This document shows positions 42,745 through 52,481 of a DNA stretch of 64,000 nucleotides, one piece after another. The stretch comes from Achromobacter sp. RTa (GTDB taxonomy: Bacteria; Pseudomonadota; Gammaproteobacteria; Burkholderiales; Burkholderiaceae_B). The stretch covers positions 19,794-83,793 of the forward strand of contig NZ_JPYO01000035.1 in assembly GCF_000757485.1 (NCBI RefSeq), in the 5' to 3' direction. The notes under the pieces were generated by a model. That model worked only from the letters and a program-made list of their open reading frames with translations. It was not told the DNA's origin and ran no database searches. Position numbers and translations under genes: made by a program. The stretch's first letter is position 1; each line of letters starts with the position of its first letter.

Positions 42745-43980
42745 GTGCGCATGGCTGGGCAGCCATTGCACGGCGATAAACAAGATGCCAATTATATGAA
42801 TAATCTCAACGGATTCGCAGTTTCCTGGTTCTTTGCACCCTACGTAGGATCCGCAGATACCGATTTTTTCAAGCGCATAAAGGATACGAATATTTCGTAC
42901 CTGGTTGCTCAGGTGGCCCGCGATGTCCGAGATGATTCCATGCTGGGCTACGCGTCCGCGGCCATCGACCGTGCCGAAATCAGGCTGGACCACCAAAACC
43001 CGCGTAATGTGGCCGTGCGGACGAAATTCTGCGAAGAGGTCCTGCGGATTTTCAAGGAATCCAACCGGAAATTCGATTTCCTGATTTCGCACTCGAATGA
43101 ATTGATCAGCCATGAGGCGGCGCGGCAAATAAAGAAGCTAAGGCCGGAATTGCCCTGGGTGGCGTATTTCGGCGACCTTTTCGTGCGCAATCCCTATATC
43201 CGCCATATGCCCGGATATCCGTTGGTGGCGGAGGACAGCGCAATCGAACGGGCGACCTTGCGGGACGCCGATCTGGTAATACTCAATAATGAGTACCAGC
43301 GTGACCTGATGTTTACCGGGGATCTGGCGAAATACAAGGACAAGGCCGTAATCATTCCGCATTGCTTCGATCCGGCGATGTATCCGGCCGATGCCGCGCC
43401 CGACAACGACAAGTTCGTTTTTTCCCACCTGGGAACGCTGTACTACGTGAAGCGCACGGCAGAGCCTGTGCTCCAGGCCGTGGATCGCCTGCTTGAAATC
43501 TACCCCGCCTATCGCGGCAAGTTCGAGCTGCGCTTTTATGGCGCGAGCCCATGCGACAGCGACCGGGCTTGCCATGACGCGATGCGCAATTCCAATCACG
43601 TGCGCTTCCTCGGCCCGGTTTCCTACTCCGAAAGCTTGCGCCTGATGGCTGAGTCCGACGCGTTGCTTTTGATTGACGGCCTGTTTTCCGAGGCGGAAGA
43701 CGGCCTGGATTGCAATCCGTTCTTCCCGGGGAAGTTGACGGACTACATGGGCGCGCGCAGGCCCATAGCTTCGATTACGATGGCCAAGGGGCCTTCCGCG
43801 GATATTATGACCGAATCGGGAAACCTGATCGCGGACAGCAGGCTGGACCGCATTGCCTATGTCTTGAAGAGATATATCGACAGGAAAATACAGCCCAAAT
43901 ATGACGTATACGAAAATTATTCCGTGGGCAAGGTAGCCGTCCTGATGGAAGACGCGATCAAATCTATATTGAAGGTGTGA
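42745..43980 (+). CDS. Glycosyltransferase, GT-B fold
   Basis: 411 residues as read from the GTG at 42745; an ATG at 42751 or 42796 (MNNLNGFAV) is also possible. The latter fits best to the first beta strand. The C-terminal domain shows a GT4-like arrangement: FVFSHLGTLYYVKRTAEPVL, LRFYGASPCDSD, NSNHVRFLGPVSYSESLRLM and the FFPGKLTDYMGARRPIASI nucleotide-sugar element. First gene of the second unit of the O-antigen locus, one base upstream of glf. Less GC-rich than its neighbours, suggesting import or slower amelioration. Confidence 0.82.
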   Translation: MRMAGQPLHGDKQDANYMNNLNGFAVSWFFAPYVGSADTDFFKRIKDTNISYLVAQVARDVRDDSMLGYASAAIDRAEIRLDHQNPRNVAVRTKFCEEVLRIFKESNRKFDFLISHSNELISHEAARQIKKLRPELPWVAYFGDLFVRNPYIRHMPGYPLVAEDSAIERATLRDADLVILNNEYQRDLMFTGDLAKYKDKAVIIPHCFDPAMYPADAAPDNDKFVFSHLGTLYYVKRTAEPVLQAVDRLLEIYPAYRGKFELRFYGASPCDSDRACHDAMRNSNHVRFLGPVSYSESLRLMAESDALLLIDGLFSEAEDGLDCNPFFPGKLTDYMGARRPIASITMAKGPSADIMTESGNLIADSRLDRIAYVLKRYIDRKIQPKYDVYENYSVGKVAVLMEDAIKSILKV

Positions 43981-43981
43981 A

Positions 43982-45160
43982 ATGAAGCACTACGACGTAA
44001 TCATAGTTGGAACGGGTTTCGCCGGCTCCATTCTTGCCGAGCGCCTGGCGTCCCAATTGGATCGCAAAGTGCTCCTGATCGAGCAGCGCGACCATATCGC
44101 CGGCAATATGTTCGATTATCAGGACGAACATGGGGTGATGGTCCACAAATACGGCCCGCACTTGTTCCGCACCAATAGTCCGCGGGTTCTTTCCTACATT
44201 TCGCAATTCACCGACTGGGAGCCGTATCAGCATCGCGTGCTGGCGCACGTGCAGGGCCAGCTCGTGCCCGTGCCGTTCAACCTGACGTCGCTGGAAAAGC
44301 TCCTGCCGGAGCAGGCCGAAGAGCTGAAGGCGCTTCTGGTCGCGGAGTTCGGCATGGACGTCAAGGTCCCCGTGTCGGTGCTGCGCAAGCACGCGGATGC
44401 GCGCGTGCGCGAACTGGGCGAGTTCATTTTCCAGAACATCTATCTCAACTACACGACGAAGCAATGGGGCGACAAGCCCGAGAACCTGGACTTCGAAACC
44501 ATCACCGCGCGCGTGCCGGTGCACCTGTCCTACGACGACCGGTATTTCCAGGAAAGCCATCAGGCGCTGCCGAAGCAGGGCTATACGGCCATGTTCGCGA
44601 AAATGCTCTCGCATCCGAACATCGAGGTCCGCCTGAACACCAAGGCCAGTGATTTGCTGCAGCTGGATTCCGAAACCGGCACGGTGCTGTTCGAGGGCAA
44701 GCCGTTCGAGGGCGACCTGATTTACACCGGCGCGGTGGACGAACTGTTCGGCTATATCTACGGCGAACTGCCGTATCGCTCGCTGCGGTTCGACCTCGAA
44801 ACGCACGATATGGAGTACTACCAGCCGACCGCGACCGTGAATTATCCGAACACGGAGCGGTTCACGCGCATCACCGAGTACAAGCACCTGATGGGCGACA
44901 AGCCGGAAAAGACCACCATCATGAAGGAGTACCCGCAAGAGTACGACCGCAATGTGCCGGCGCAGAGCATTCCGTACTATCCGATACCCAAGGACGCCAG
45001 CGCCGAGCTGTACGCGCGTTACGTCGACTTGACGCGCACGTTCCGCAACCTGAAGCTCGTGGGGCGGCTTGCCGAGTACCGCTATTACGACATGAACAAC
45101 ATCATCGAGCGCGCGCTCGATGTGTTCGAAAGCGATTTCCAGCGGAGCGCGCAGGAATGA
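43982..45160 (+). CDS. glf: UDP-galactopyranose mutase
   Basis: 392 residues. FAD-binding IVGTGFAGSILAERLAS at residue 8, HIAGNMFDYQDEHGVMVHKYGPHLFRT and NYTTKQWG in the middle, and the C-terminal GRLAEYRYYDMNNIIERAL are hallmark UGM segments. Converts UDP-galactopyranose to UDP-galactofuranose, so the polysaccharide made here probably contains galactofuranose. It overlaps the following glycosyltransferase by four bases; with galE two genes downstream it forms a UDP-Glc to UDP-Galf route. Confidence 0.96.
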   Translation: MKHYDVIIVGTGFAGSILAERLASQLDRKVLLIEQRDHIAGNMFDYQDEHGVMVHKYGPHLFRTNSPRVLSYISQFTDWEPYQHRVLAHVQGQLVPVPFNLTSLEKLLPEQAEELKALLVAEFGMDVKVPVSVLRKHADARVRELGEFIFQNIYLNYTTKQWGDKPENLDFETITARVPVHLSYDDRYFQESHQALPKQGYTAMFAKMLSHPNIEVRLNTKASDLLQLDSETGTVLFEGKPFEGDLIYTGAVDELFGYIYGELPYRSLRFDLETHDMEYYQPTATVNYPNTERFTRITEYKHLMGDKPEKTTIMKEYPQEYDRNVPAQSIPYYPIPKDASAELYARYVDLTRTFRNLKLVGRLAEYRYYDMNNIIERALDVFESDFQRSAQE

Positions 45161-46248
45161 GGCCCAAAGTAAGCGTAGTCGTACCGGTCTACAACCTCGA
45201 GTTCTATGTCGAGCGTTGCCTGGCGTCGCTGGCCAACCAAACGTGCAAGGATATCGAGGTGCTGGTCATCAACGATGGCGGCACCGACGATAGCCAGCTG
45301 CTCATCGATGAATTCGTTGCGCAGTATCCGGGCATGTTCAAGTCGTTCATCAAGCCGAACGGCGGCCATGGAGCGGCATGCAACTACGGCATCGACCGCG
45401 CCACGGGGGAGTACATCATCATCGTCGACGGGGATGATTTCCTCGACGAGGATGCCATCGAGTTCATGTACGACAAGGCGCAGGAGACCGGCGCGGACTT
45501 GCTGATCGGCAATTTGCGTTATTACTTTACCGGCCACACCGCCCAGTTCAAGCCCATCCCGATCGATTCGGAGCGCGAACTGGACGAGGCCGACCGCGAC
45601 AAGCTCTATCGCAACTGGGCCACGCCCTGCGGCCGGATCTATCACCGCTCCATCTTCGAGGACCCGGACGTGCGCCTGCTGCCCGGGATCCTGTTCGCCG
45701 ATGCGAATTTCGTTCCGAAGAGCTATCTGGTGGCGAAGAAGATCTATTACGTCGACAAGGAACTGTACAACTACGACAACACGCGCCCGACGCAGTCGAT
45801 GAAGCAGACCGACAAGCGCATCCTGAACATCGTGCCGGCGCTCAATGACATGCTGGCCTTCTACAGGAAGAAGGGCGCCTTCGAAGCCAAGCGCACGCAG
45901 CTGATGTGGTACGTGGGCATGCATTGCGTGGCATGGATACGCCGCGTGCAAACGCTTGTCGGGTATTCGAAGCTGCAGGCGCTGCGCGAGATTTTTGCCG
46001 TGGCCGACGGCAACTTCGGCGCCGACTGGTTGAAGACGGGCATCATCTGGGATGTATTCGGTGTCAAGGTGCACCGGGCCATCAAGATCGCCCGCATGTT
46101 CCGCTATGTGCCCATTACGTTGGCGTGGCGCTTCGTCGGCGTGTGCAGAAGAATAGATTGGCGGGTCGAGCGTGTTCTGGGGCTGCCGTTGCGCGGATAT
46201 CAACGGCTCAAGCGCGGGGTGCGCGCGCGTATCGGAGCCTTGCCATGA
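45157..46248 (+). CDS. Family 2 glycosyltransferase
   Basis: 363 residues, ATGA-coupled to glf and to galE. GT2 core: KVSVVVPVYNLEFYVERCLASL, IEVLVINDGGTDDSQLLIDE, KPNGGHGAACNYGI and the metal-binding IIIVDGDDFLDEDAIEF. The C-terminal third (from about residue 265) is basic with hydrophobic helices that could associate with the membrane. The position between glf and galE makes a galactosyl or galactofuranosyl transferase a reasonable guess, not proven. Confidence 0.88.
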   Translation: MRPKVSVVVPVYNLEFYVERCLASLANQTCKDIEVLVINDGGTDDSQLLIDEFVAQYPGMFKSFIKPNGGHGAACNYGIDRATGEYIIIVDGDDFLDEDAIEFMYDKAQETGADLLIGNLRYYFTGHTAQFKPIPIDSERELDEADRDKLYRNWATPCGRIYHRSIFEDPDVRLLPGILFADANFVPKSYLVAKKIYYVDKELYNYDNTRPTQSMKQTDKRILNIVPALNDMLAFYRKKGAFEAKRTQLMWYVGMHCVAWIRRVQTLVGYSKLQALREIFAVADGNFGADWLKTGIIWDVFGVKVHRAIKIARMFRYVPITLAWRFVGVCRRIDWRVERVLGLPLRGYQRLKRGVRARIGALP

Positions 46249-47312
46249 GCGAGCCTGCGCAGGCTGGGCAATTGCCGCGGATATTGGTGGCAGGAGGGGC
46301 GGGTTTCATCGGCACCCATACGCTCGTGAGCCTGGTGCAGAATGGCTATCGGCCCCTCGTGCTGGACAACTTTTCCAATAGTTCGCCCGCCGCGTTGGAC
46401 CGCGTGCGCCAAATCACGGGTGCCGAGGTGGAAGCCGTCCGCGGTGACATTCGAGACGGAAATGCACTGGATCAATTATTCCAGCGCTGCGCCGATGAGG
46501 GCGCGCCGATCGAATGCGTGCTTCATCTGGCCGCGCTCAAGGCCGTTGGGGAGTCTTCGACGAAGCCGTTGGAATATTACGATAACAATGTGACCGGCAC
46601 GTTGCGGCTGCTGGAGGCGATGCTGAGGGCGGGCGTCATGCGCCTGGTGTTCAGCTCGTCGGCCACCGTGTATGGCGAACCCGAGTCGCTGCCGTTTCAG
46701 GAACGGCATCGCATTGCGCCAACCAATCCCTATGGCCACACGAAGGCCATGGTGGAGCAGATCCTGCGCGACTTCTGCGCGGCGCAGCCGAGGTTCGTGG
46801 CGGTCTGCCTGCGCTATTTCAATCCCATAGGCGCGCATGAGAGCGGCCTGATTGGCGAGGATCCGCGCGGCGAGCCCAATAATCTGTTTCCGTACATCAT
46901 GCGGACGGCTATTGGAAAGGCGCCATTTCTGCGGGTCTTCGGCAACGACTACCAGACACCGGACGGCACCGGCGTCCGAGATTACCTGCACGTCTCGGAC
47001 CTGGCCGACGGGCATTCGAAGGCCATCGATTTTGCTCTCGCCGGCAACGAAGGCGCGAATTTCTCCGCGTTCAATCTCGGCACTGGCCGGGGCACCTCGG
47101 TGCTGGAGCTGGTGTCGGCCTTCGAGCGCGAGAGCGGTGTGCGCGTTCCGTATCAGGTCACGGCGCGCCGTCCCGGCGACATCGGCGAAGCCTGGGCGGA
47201 TCCATCCCTGGCCAACCAGGTGCTGGGATGGACGGCCGGGAGAAGCGTGGACCAGATGTGCCGGGATGGTTGGAACTGGCAGAAGAACAATCCGGATGGA
47301 TATCCGGAATAG
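46245..47312 (+). CDS. galE: UDP-glucose 4-epimerase
   Basis: 355 residues, extended SDR family. Opens with ILVAGGAGFIGTHTLVSLV; the catalytic region has FSSSATVYGEPESLPF and the YxxxK motif NPYGHTKAMVEQIL. LRYFNPIGAHESGLIGEDP and GTGVRDYLHVSDLADGH are GalE signatures. Interconverts UDP-glucose and UDP-galactose, supplying the substrate of Glf. An N-terminal extension of about ten residues (MSEPAQAGQL) precedes the fold; the ATG overlaps the upstream stop. Confidence 0.95.
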   Translation: MSEPAQAGQLPRILVAGGAGFIGTHTLVSLVQNGYRPLVLDNFSNSSPAALDRVRQITGAEVEAVRGDIRDGNALDQLFQRCADEGAPIECVLHLAALKAVGESSTKPLEYYDNNVTGTLRLLEAMLRAGVMRLVFSSSATVYGEPESLPFQERHRIAPTNPYGHTKAMVEQILRDFCAAQPRFVAVCLRYFNPIGAHESGLIGEDPRGEPNNLFPYIMRTAIGKAPFLRVFGNDYQTPDGTGVRDYLHVSDLADGHSKAIDFALAGNEGANFSAFNLGTGRGTSVLELVSAFERESGVRVPYQVTARRPGDIGEAWADPSLANQVLGWTAGRSVDQMCRDGWNWQKNNPDGYPE

Positions 47313-47347
47313 CATGCGCCTGACGGGCTCATGGGCACGGAGAAAAA

Positions 47348-48643
47348 ATGAGTAGTCTTAAAGCCATGGCGCGGGGCCTGCTCGGCCCCGTTTATCGCGT
47401 GTTGCCGCAAGGGGCGAAAGATCTGCTGGCGCCGTTGACGCGAGCGTTGCGGGAAGCGCCCGCGCCCGAGGTGGAGCCGGCGACCGAGCCGGTGATCGCA
47501 CCGGCGCCGGTCGTCCGCACGCAGAAGCAGCTGCACGATATCGACTGGCCCACCTTTCGGGATACCGTGCTGTCTCAACGCCACAACTACAAGGGCGTGT
47601 TCATTCAGAATCGCACGATCGACTGGGACGTGCCCCTGTTTCAGCGGCCGCAGCATATCTGCATTGCCTTCGGCAAGCTGGGGTACCTGGTTATCTACCG
47701 GACGATCAACGGGGAATTCGACGATGTGATCGGTTTTCGCCACATGGGCGGAAATGTGTGGCTGACCAACAGTTCCGAGATCGATTCGATCGAGGGCGCG
47801 GTGCGTTCAATCTACAGCACCGTGGATCCGACTCCCCCCGAGGCGCTCGCGGATTTCCGCCAGAAGGGGAAGATCGTCTACGAATACATCGACCATATCG
47901 ATGAGGCCGTGTCGGGCGCCACCCGTCTGAAAATGCTGGCAGATGCGCGCGACCACGCTTTTGGATCCGGTGTGGATTTCATCGTGGCTTCGGCCCGCAT
48001 GCTGGAGAACGAGGCGCTGGCCAAGCGTCCGAGGGACGAGGTCTTTTACGTGCCCAATGGCGTGGATTGCGCGCACTACCGCAAGGATTGGTCGCAGGTG
48101 CCCTTGCCGCAGGAGTATCAGGAATTCCTGGCGCGGCATGACAAGATCGTCGGCTATTTCGGCGCGCTTGCGCCGTGGCTCTGGTACGACCTGATCAAGG
48201 ATATCGCGGAGGCACGGCCGGACTACGGTTTCGTGTTCATCGGGCCCGATTACTTCGGGGGGTCGGAGAACTTGCCGAAGGCGGACAATTTCATCTGGCT
48301 GGGGCCCGTGGACTACCGGATACTGCCGGCCTATGCGAAAGAGTTCGACGTCGCCATTATTCCCTTCGCGCACAGCGATGTCGCCCGAACGACCTCGCCG
48401 TTGAAGCTCTTTGAATACTTCGCGATGGAAGTGCCGGTGGTCGTGACGTCGTCCATGGACGAATGCTGTGCCTACGACGTCGTGTTGTCCGCTGAAAATG
48501 CGCAAGAGTACGTGCAGGCAATCGACAAGGCATTTGCGCTGCGCGAGGACGCTTCCTACCGGAGTTCGATGGCCGCGCTCGCGGATCGGAACGACTGGGT
48601 GGTCAGGGCACAGTCGATGGAGCCGATGTTCAAGCGGCTTTGA
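47348..48643 (+). CDS. Glycosyltransferase (GT4-like) with N-terminal extension
   Basis: 431 residues. The first 65 residues are a basic and Pro/Glu-rich extension; the GT domains follow. IDWDVPLFQRPQHICIAFGK and IVASARMLENEALAKRP fall in the N-terminal domain. VFYVPNGVDCAHYRKDW, KIVGYFGALAPWLWYDLIKD and the SPLKLFEYFAMEVPVVVTS nucleotide-sugar motif mark a GT4-type C-terminal domain. The RPQH motif is common in glycosyltransferases of galactofuranose-containing loci. Last gene of the rightward O-antigen operon; convergent with wecB. Confidence 0.87.
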   Translation: MSSLKAMARGLLGPVYRVLPQGAKDLLAPLTRALREAPAPEVEPATEPVIAPAPVVRTQKQLHDIDWPTFRDTVLSQRHNYKGVFIQNRTIDWDVPLFQRPQHICIAFGKLGYLVIYRTINGEFDDVIGFRHMGGNVWLTNSSEIDSIEGAVRSIYSTVDPTPPEALADFRQKGKIVYEYIDHIDEAVSGATRLKMLADARDHAFGSGVDFIVASARMLENEALAKRPRDEVFYVPNGVDCAHYRKDWSQVPLPQEYQEFLARHDKIVGYFGALAPWLWYDLIKDIAEARPDYGFVFIGPDYFGGSENLPKADNFIWLGPVDYRILPAYAKEFDVAIIPFAHSDVARTTSPLKLFEYFAMEVPVVVTSSMDECCAYDVVLSAENAQEYVQAIDKAFALREDASYRSSMAALADRNDWVVRAQSMEPMFKRL

Positions 48644-48687
48644 GCGCCGCCGGGGGGCCGGCAGGGCGGCCCGCCCGAGCGCGTTGA

Positions 48688-49812
48688 TCAAGCCTGAACT
48701 TGCTTCAGGCTTTCCACGATGCGGGCGCTGGCCGTGCCATCGCCGTACGGATTGTGGGCAAAGCTCATTTTTTCGTACGTTGCACGGTCCGTCAGGAGTT
48801 GGGCGAGTTGGCCGGTGATGGCCTCCACGTCGGTTCCCACCAGTTTTACCGTGCCTGCGGCGACTGCTTCGGGACGTTCGGTGGTATCGCGCATGACGAG
48901 CACCGGTTTGCCGAGCGACGGAGCCTCTTCCTGGATTCCGCCGGAATCCGTGAGGATGACGTAGGAGCGGTCCATCAGGTAGACAAAGGGCAGATAATCC
49001 AGCGGCTCTACCAGGAACACGTTGTCCAGCCCCGTGAGGAGCCGGTTTACCGGCGCGCGCACGTTCGGATTCAGGTGCACGGGGTAGATGAAGTCGTGAT
49101 CGGGAAACTCCTTGGCGGAGGCCGCGATCGCCTGGCAGATGCGTTCGAAGCCGGCGCCGAAGCTTTCGCGCCGGTGGCCGGTGATCAGGACGACCCGGCG
49201 GCCTTCGCGCAAGAAGGGAAGCTGCGCGACGACGCGGGCGCGTAGCGCGTCATCGTGCTTGAGTTTGTTCTGGACCCATAGCAGCGCGTCAATGACGGTA
49301 TTGCCCGTGATGACGATAGACGCGGGCGCAACGCCTTCGCGCACCAGATTGTCGTATGAGGTCTGCGTGGGCGCGAAATGCAGGTTCGCCAAGGCGCCCG
49401 TGAGTTTGCGGTTGGCCTCTTCGGGCCACGGCGAGTAAATGTTGCCGGTGCGCAAGCCGGCCTCCACGTGCCCCACGGGAATGCGGTGGTAGTAGGCCGC
49501 GAGCGACGCGGCGAACGTGGTGGCCGTGTCGCCATGCACGAGAATGTAGTCCGGTTGATAGTCATGCAGCACGTTGCGCATGCCGAGCAGGATCGAGCTT
49601 GTTACATCCGTGATGTCCTGCCCCGCCTTCATGATGTCGAGGTCGAAGTCAGGGCGGATTTCAAACAGGGATAGAACCTGGTCCAGCATTTCCCGATGCT
49701 GGGCGGTCACGCACACGCGCGCCTCGATGGCCGGGTCACGCGCCAGGGCATGCACGAGCGGCGCCATCTTGATGGCTTCGGGACGGGTGCCGAATACGGT
49801 CAGGATTTTCAT
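48688..49812 (-). CDS. wecB: UDP-N-acetylglucosamine 2-epimerase (non-hydrolysing)
   Basis: 374 residues. Opens with [79 protein letters not shown] and [20 protein letters not shown] are WecB motifs with the catalytic Asp, Glu and His residues. Produces UDP-ManNAc, which could feed the O-antigen, although no ManNAc dehydrogenase gene is in the window. It is on the opposite strand and divergent from waaC. Confidence 0.95.
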   Translation of the reverse strand: MKILTVFGTRPEAIKMAPLVHALARDPAIEARVCVTAQHREMLDQVLSLFEIRPDFDLDIMKAGQDITDVTSSILLGMRNVLHDYQPDYILVHGDTATTFAASLAAYYHRIPVGHVEAGLRTGNIYSPWPEEANRKLTGALANLHFAPTQTSYDNLVREGVAPASIVITGNTVIDALLWVQNKLKHDDALRARVVAQLPFLREGRRVVLITGHRRESFGAGFERICQAIAASAKEFPDHDFIYPVHLNPNVRAPVNRLLTGLDNVFLVEPLDYLPFVYLMDRSYVILTDSGGIQEEAPSLGKPVLVMRDTTERPEAVAAGTVKLVGTDVEAITGQLAQLLTDRATYEKMSFAHNPYGDGTASARIVESLKQVQA

Positions 49813-49976
49813 GAATGAGGTTCGGGCCGGATTGTTGCTGTGGACGACATGGCGCGTCGCGGGTGATCGCCTTTGTGTTCGATTCTACCCCGGGGGCGTT
49901 TTGAGGTTCCGCCGCCGTGCTGCGCCGGGGATTTTGTGTTGTACATTCCATCTTTCATCGTATTGCCCGATTCTTG

Positions 49977-51005
49977 ATGCCTACACGCATTCTCATCGTT
50001 CGCACTTCGTCCCTGGGCGATCTGGTGCACATGTTGCCTGCTATATCCGACATCGCCCGCCATGTCCCGGACGCGGAGATCGACTGGATAGCGGAAGAAG
50101 CGTTCGCCGAGATTCCCAGTTGGCATCCCGCGGTCAATGAGGTCATCAAGGTGGCGCACCGGCGCTGGCGCAAGGCATGGTGGTCGAGCGAGGTCCGGGC
50201 CGAGCGGCATGCGCTGAAGGAGCGGCTGAGGTCCAAGCAGTACGACGTGGTGCTGGACATGCAGGCCCTGCTGAAGTCCGCGTGGCTGGTCCGCCAGACA
50301 CGGGGGGTGCGGCACGGGTTGGATTGGCGCTCCGCGCGCGAACCGCTGGCGTCGCTCTTCTATAACGTGCGCCACCGGGTGGAGTTCTGGCAGCCTGCGG
50401 TTATCCGCCAGCGCAAACTGGCGGCGCTGACGTTCGGCTATCAGTACGCCGGCCAGCCCGATTTCGGCCTGCAGGGCTTTTCCCGGCAGGCCGCGCAGGA
50501 GCGCGAGGGCGATGCCGGTGAAGAGACCGGCCGGGCGGAACCGCCCCGCCTGCACCATCTGGATACCGATCACGGCTACGCGGTCATCATGCCCTCGGCC
50601 AGCCGCGACGACAAACTCTGGCCGGAGGACGATTGGCGCGCGGTATTCCGCCGCCTGCGCGATGCGGGCTGCACCTTGCGCCTTTTGTGCGGCAACGAGC
50701 AGGAGGCGCAGCGCGCCAGGCTGCTCGTGGCCGGCATGGACGGGGCGGAGGTTATGCCCCGCATGGATCTGACCTCGGTGGCGCGCCTGTTGGCCGGTTC
50801 GCGCCTGATGGTGGGCCTGGACAGCGGCCTCACCCATCTGTCCGCGGCATTGGGCCGCCCCACCATCGGCATCTACCGGGCATCGACCCCCGTGCGCACG
50901 CCGCTCGTGGGCTCGAACTACACGGCCAGCCTGGGCGACCGCGGCGCTTCGCCCTCGCGCGAGGCCGTGATGGCGTCGGTGGAGCAGGCGCTGGCCGCCC
51001 AGTGA
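49977..51005 (+). CDS. waaC: Lipopolysaccharide heptosyltransferase I
   Basis: 342 residues, GT9 family. The start RILIVRTSSLGDLVHMLPAI with the conserved SSLGD motif, VLDMQALLKSAWLVRQTRG and the C-terminal GLDSGLTHLSAALGRPTIGIY are heptosyltransferase signatures. Adds the first heptose to Kdo of the lipid A-Kdo core. The ATG at 49977 gives the correct N-terminus; a frame back to 49917 adds 20 residues without homology. waaA follows after one base, so the two are coupled. Confidence 0.93.
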   Translation: MPTRILIVRTSSLGDLVHMLPAISDIARHVPDAEIDWIAEEAFAEIPSWHPAVNEVIKVAHRRWRKAWWSSEVRAERHALKERLRSKQYDVVLDMQALLKSAWLVRQTRGVRHGLDWRSAREPLASLFYNVRHRVEFWQPAVIRQRKLAALTFGYQYAGQPDFGLQGFSRQAAQEREGDAGEETGRAEPPRLHHLDTDHGYAVIMPSASRDDKLWPEDDWRAVFRRLRDAGCTLRLLCGNEQEAQRARLLVAGMDGAEVMPRMDLTSVARLLAGSRLMVGLDSGLTHLSAALGRPTIGIYRASTPVRTPLVGSNYTASLGDRGASPSREAVMASVEQALAAQ

Positions 51006-51006
51006 C

Positions 51007-52308
51007 ATGAACCGCGGCGTCTACACCCTGGCGCTCAGGGCCCTGTCTCCGCTGATCTGGCTGTGGATGGGGCGCCGGGCCAGGCGGGCGGGCGGCCAGT
51101 GGGAGATATTTTCCCGGGAGCGCTTCGGCTGCTCGCCGGCATCTCTTTCGGCCGCGCCGCAGGCGGCCCCCGTCTGGGTGCATGCCGTCAGCCTGGGCGA
51201 GACCCGGGCAGCCCAACCCTTGCTGCAGGCGCTGCTGGATCGCGGCCTGCCCGTGCTGCTGACGCATGTAACGGCCACCGGCCGGGCGGAGGGCGCGAGG
51301 CTATTCCAGGACGCCATCGCCCGGGGGCAGTTGCGCCAAGCCTGGCTGCCCTATGACTTCCCCGGCGCGGCGCGCCGATTCATGGACAGCCGCCATCCGC
51401 GTTGCGGGCTGTTGATCGAGCGGGAGATCTGGCCGAACCTGCTTGCCGCCGCCCGGGAGGCGGGGGTGCCCATGGCGCTGGTCAGCGCTCGGTTCTCGGC
51501 CTCCTCCCTGCGGCAGGCGGGCAGGATGGGCAGCGTGATGCGCGAAGCGCTGGCGGGCCTGGACGTGGTGCTGGCGCAGACCGCCGAGGACGCCGCGCGG
51601 CTCGCGGAGGCGGGCGCGCGGCCGCCGGCCGTGACGGGCAACCTCAAATTCGATCTGGCCTTGCCGGAAGCGCAGGTGCGCGCCGGGCAGGCGTGGCGCG
51701 AACGGCTGGGCCGGCGCGTGGTGGCCGTGGCCAGTACGCGCGAGGGCGAGGACAGCGGCTTCATCGAGGCGATCAAGCGTCACGCGAAAAATTCGGGGAC
51801 ACATGATTTTCCGCTGTTTTTGCTGATTCCCCGCCATCCCCAACGCTTTGACGAGGCGGCAGGCCTGCTGGCGGACGCAGGATTGGCGTTCGCACGGCGC
51901 TCCGACGGGGTGGATCCCGCCCCGGACACCACGGTGCTGCTGGGCGATACGCTGGGAGAGATGGCGTTCTACTACGCGGCCTCGGAGGTCGCGATCGTTG
52001 CGGGCAGCTTCGCGCCGCTGGGCGGCCAGAACCTGATCGAGGCGTGCGCGGCGGGGGTGCCGGTCATCGTGGGGCCGCACACGTTCAATTTCAAGCAGGC
52101 GGCGGAAGACGCCATCGAGGCGGGCGCCGCGCAACGCGTGTCCGACGCCGGGCAGGCGGTGGATGCGGCCATGGAGCTGCTGGCGGATGAGGCGCGGCGG
52201 GAACGGGGCGGCGAGGCCGCGCGAGCCTGGTTCGGCGCCCACGCGGGCGCTACCCGGCGCACGCTGGACGCCCTGACGCCCTGGCTGGATTCCGGGGCGC
52301 AGCCCTAG
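51007..52308 (+). CDS. waaA: 3-deoxy-D-manno-octulosonic acid transferase
   Basis: 433 residues, GT30. An N-terminal membrane-associated segment is followed by VWVHAVSLGETRAAQPLLQAL, the catalytic IEREIWPNLLAAARE with the essential Glu, and the C-terminal VAIVAGSFAPLGGQNLIEACAAGVPVIVGPHTFNF. Transfers Kdo from CMP-Kdo to lipid IVA. Coupled to waaC. Its stop overlaps by three bases with the stop of the convergent small gene at 52305. Confidence 0.95.
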   Translation: MNRGVYTLALRALSPLIWLWMGRRARRAGGQWEIFSRERFGCSPASLSAAPQAAPVWVHAVSLGETRAAQPLLQALLDRGLPVLLTHVTATGRAEGARLFQDAIARGQLRQAWLPYDFPGAARRFMDSRHPRCGLLIEREIWPNLLAAAREAGVPMALVSARFSASSLRQAGRMGSVMREALAGLDVVLAQTAEDAARLAEAGARPPAVTGNLKFDLALPEAQVRAGQAWRERLGRRVVAVASTREGEDSGFIEAIKRHAKNSGTHDFPLFLLIPRHPQRFDEAAGLLADAGLAFARRSDGVDPAPDTTVLLGDTLGEMAFYYAASEVAIVAGSFAPLGGQNLIEACAAGVPVIVGPHTFNFKQAAEDAIEAGAAQRVSDAGQAVDAAMELLADEARRERGGEAARAWFGAHAGATRRTLDALTPWLDSGAQP

Positions 52309-52469
52309 GGAGCGGCCCGGGGGGGCAGGGTGACGGCGCCCGGATTCAATTCCTGGGCGAAGCGGCGTGTGTCGCGTCCTTCGTCCTCGGGGCGCATGCC
52401 CAGCCAGCCCTGGCCCAGCGCATAGACGCCCAGGTTCGCCAGCAGGATGAGGATGAAGAGCACGCGCAT
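52305..52469 (-). CDS. 54-residue membrane-anchored protein after coaX
   Basis: One N-terminal span (MRVLFILILLANLGVYALGQ) followed by a charged, Pro-rich tail. A GAGG lies six bases before the ATG. It starts 12 bases after the coaX stop on the same strand, so it is the third gene of a birA-coaX operon. The position and layout resemble the N-terminal anchor of the SPOR-domain or hypothetical proteins often found after coaX in this bacterial group; here no SPOR domain follows. Its stop overlaps the waaA stop on the other strand. Confidence 0.6.
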   Translation of the reverse strand: MRVLFILILLANLGVYALGQGWLGMRPEDEGRDTRRFAQELNPGAVTLPPRAAP

Positions 52470-52481
52470 GCCGGGCCTCGC

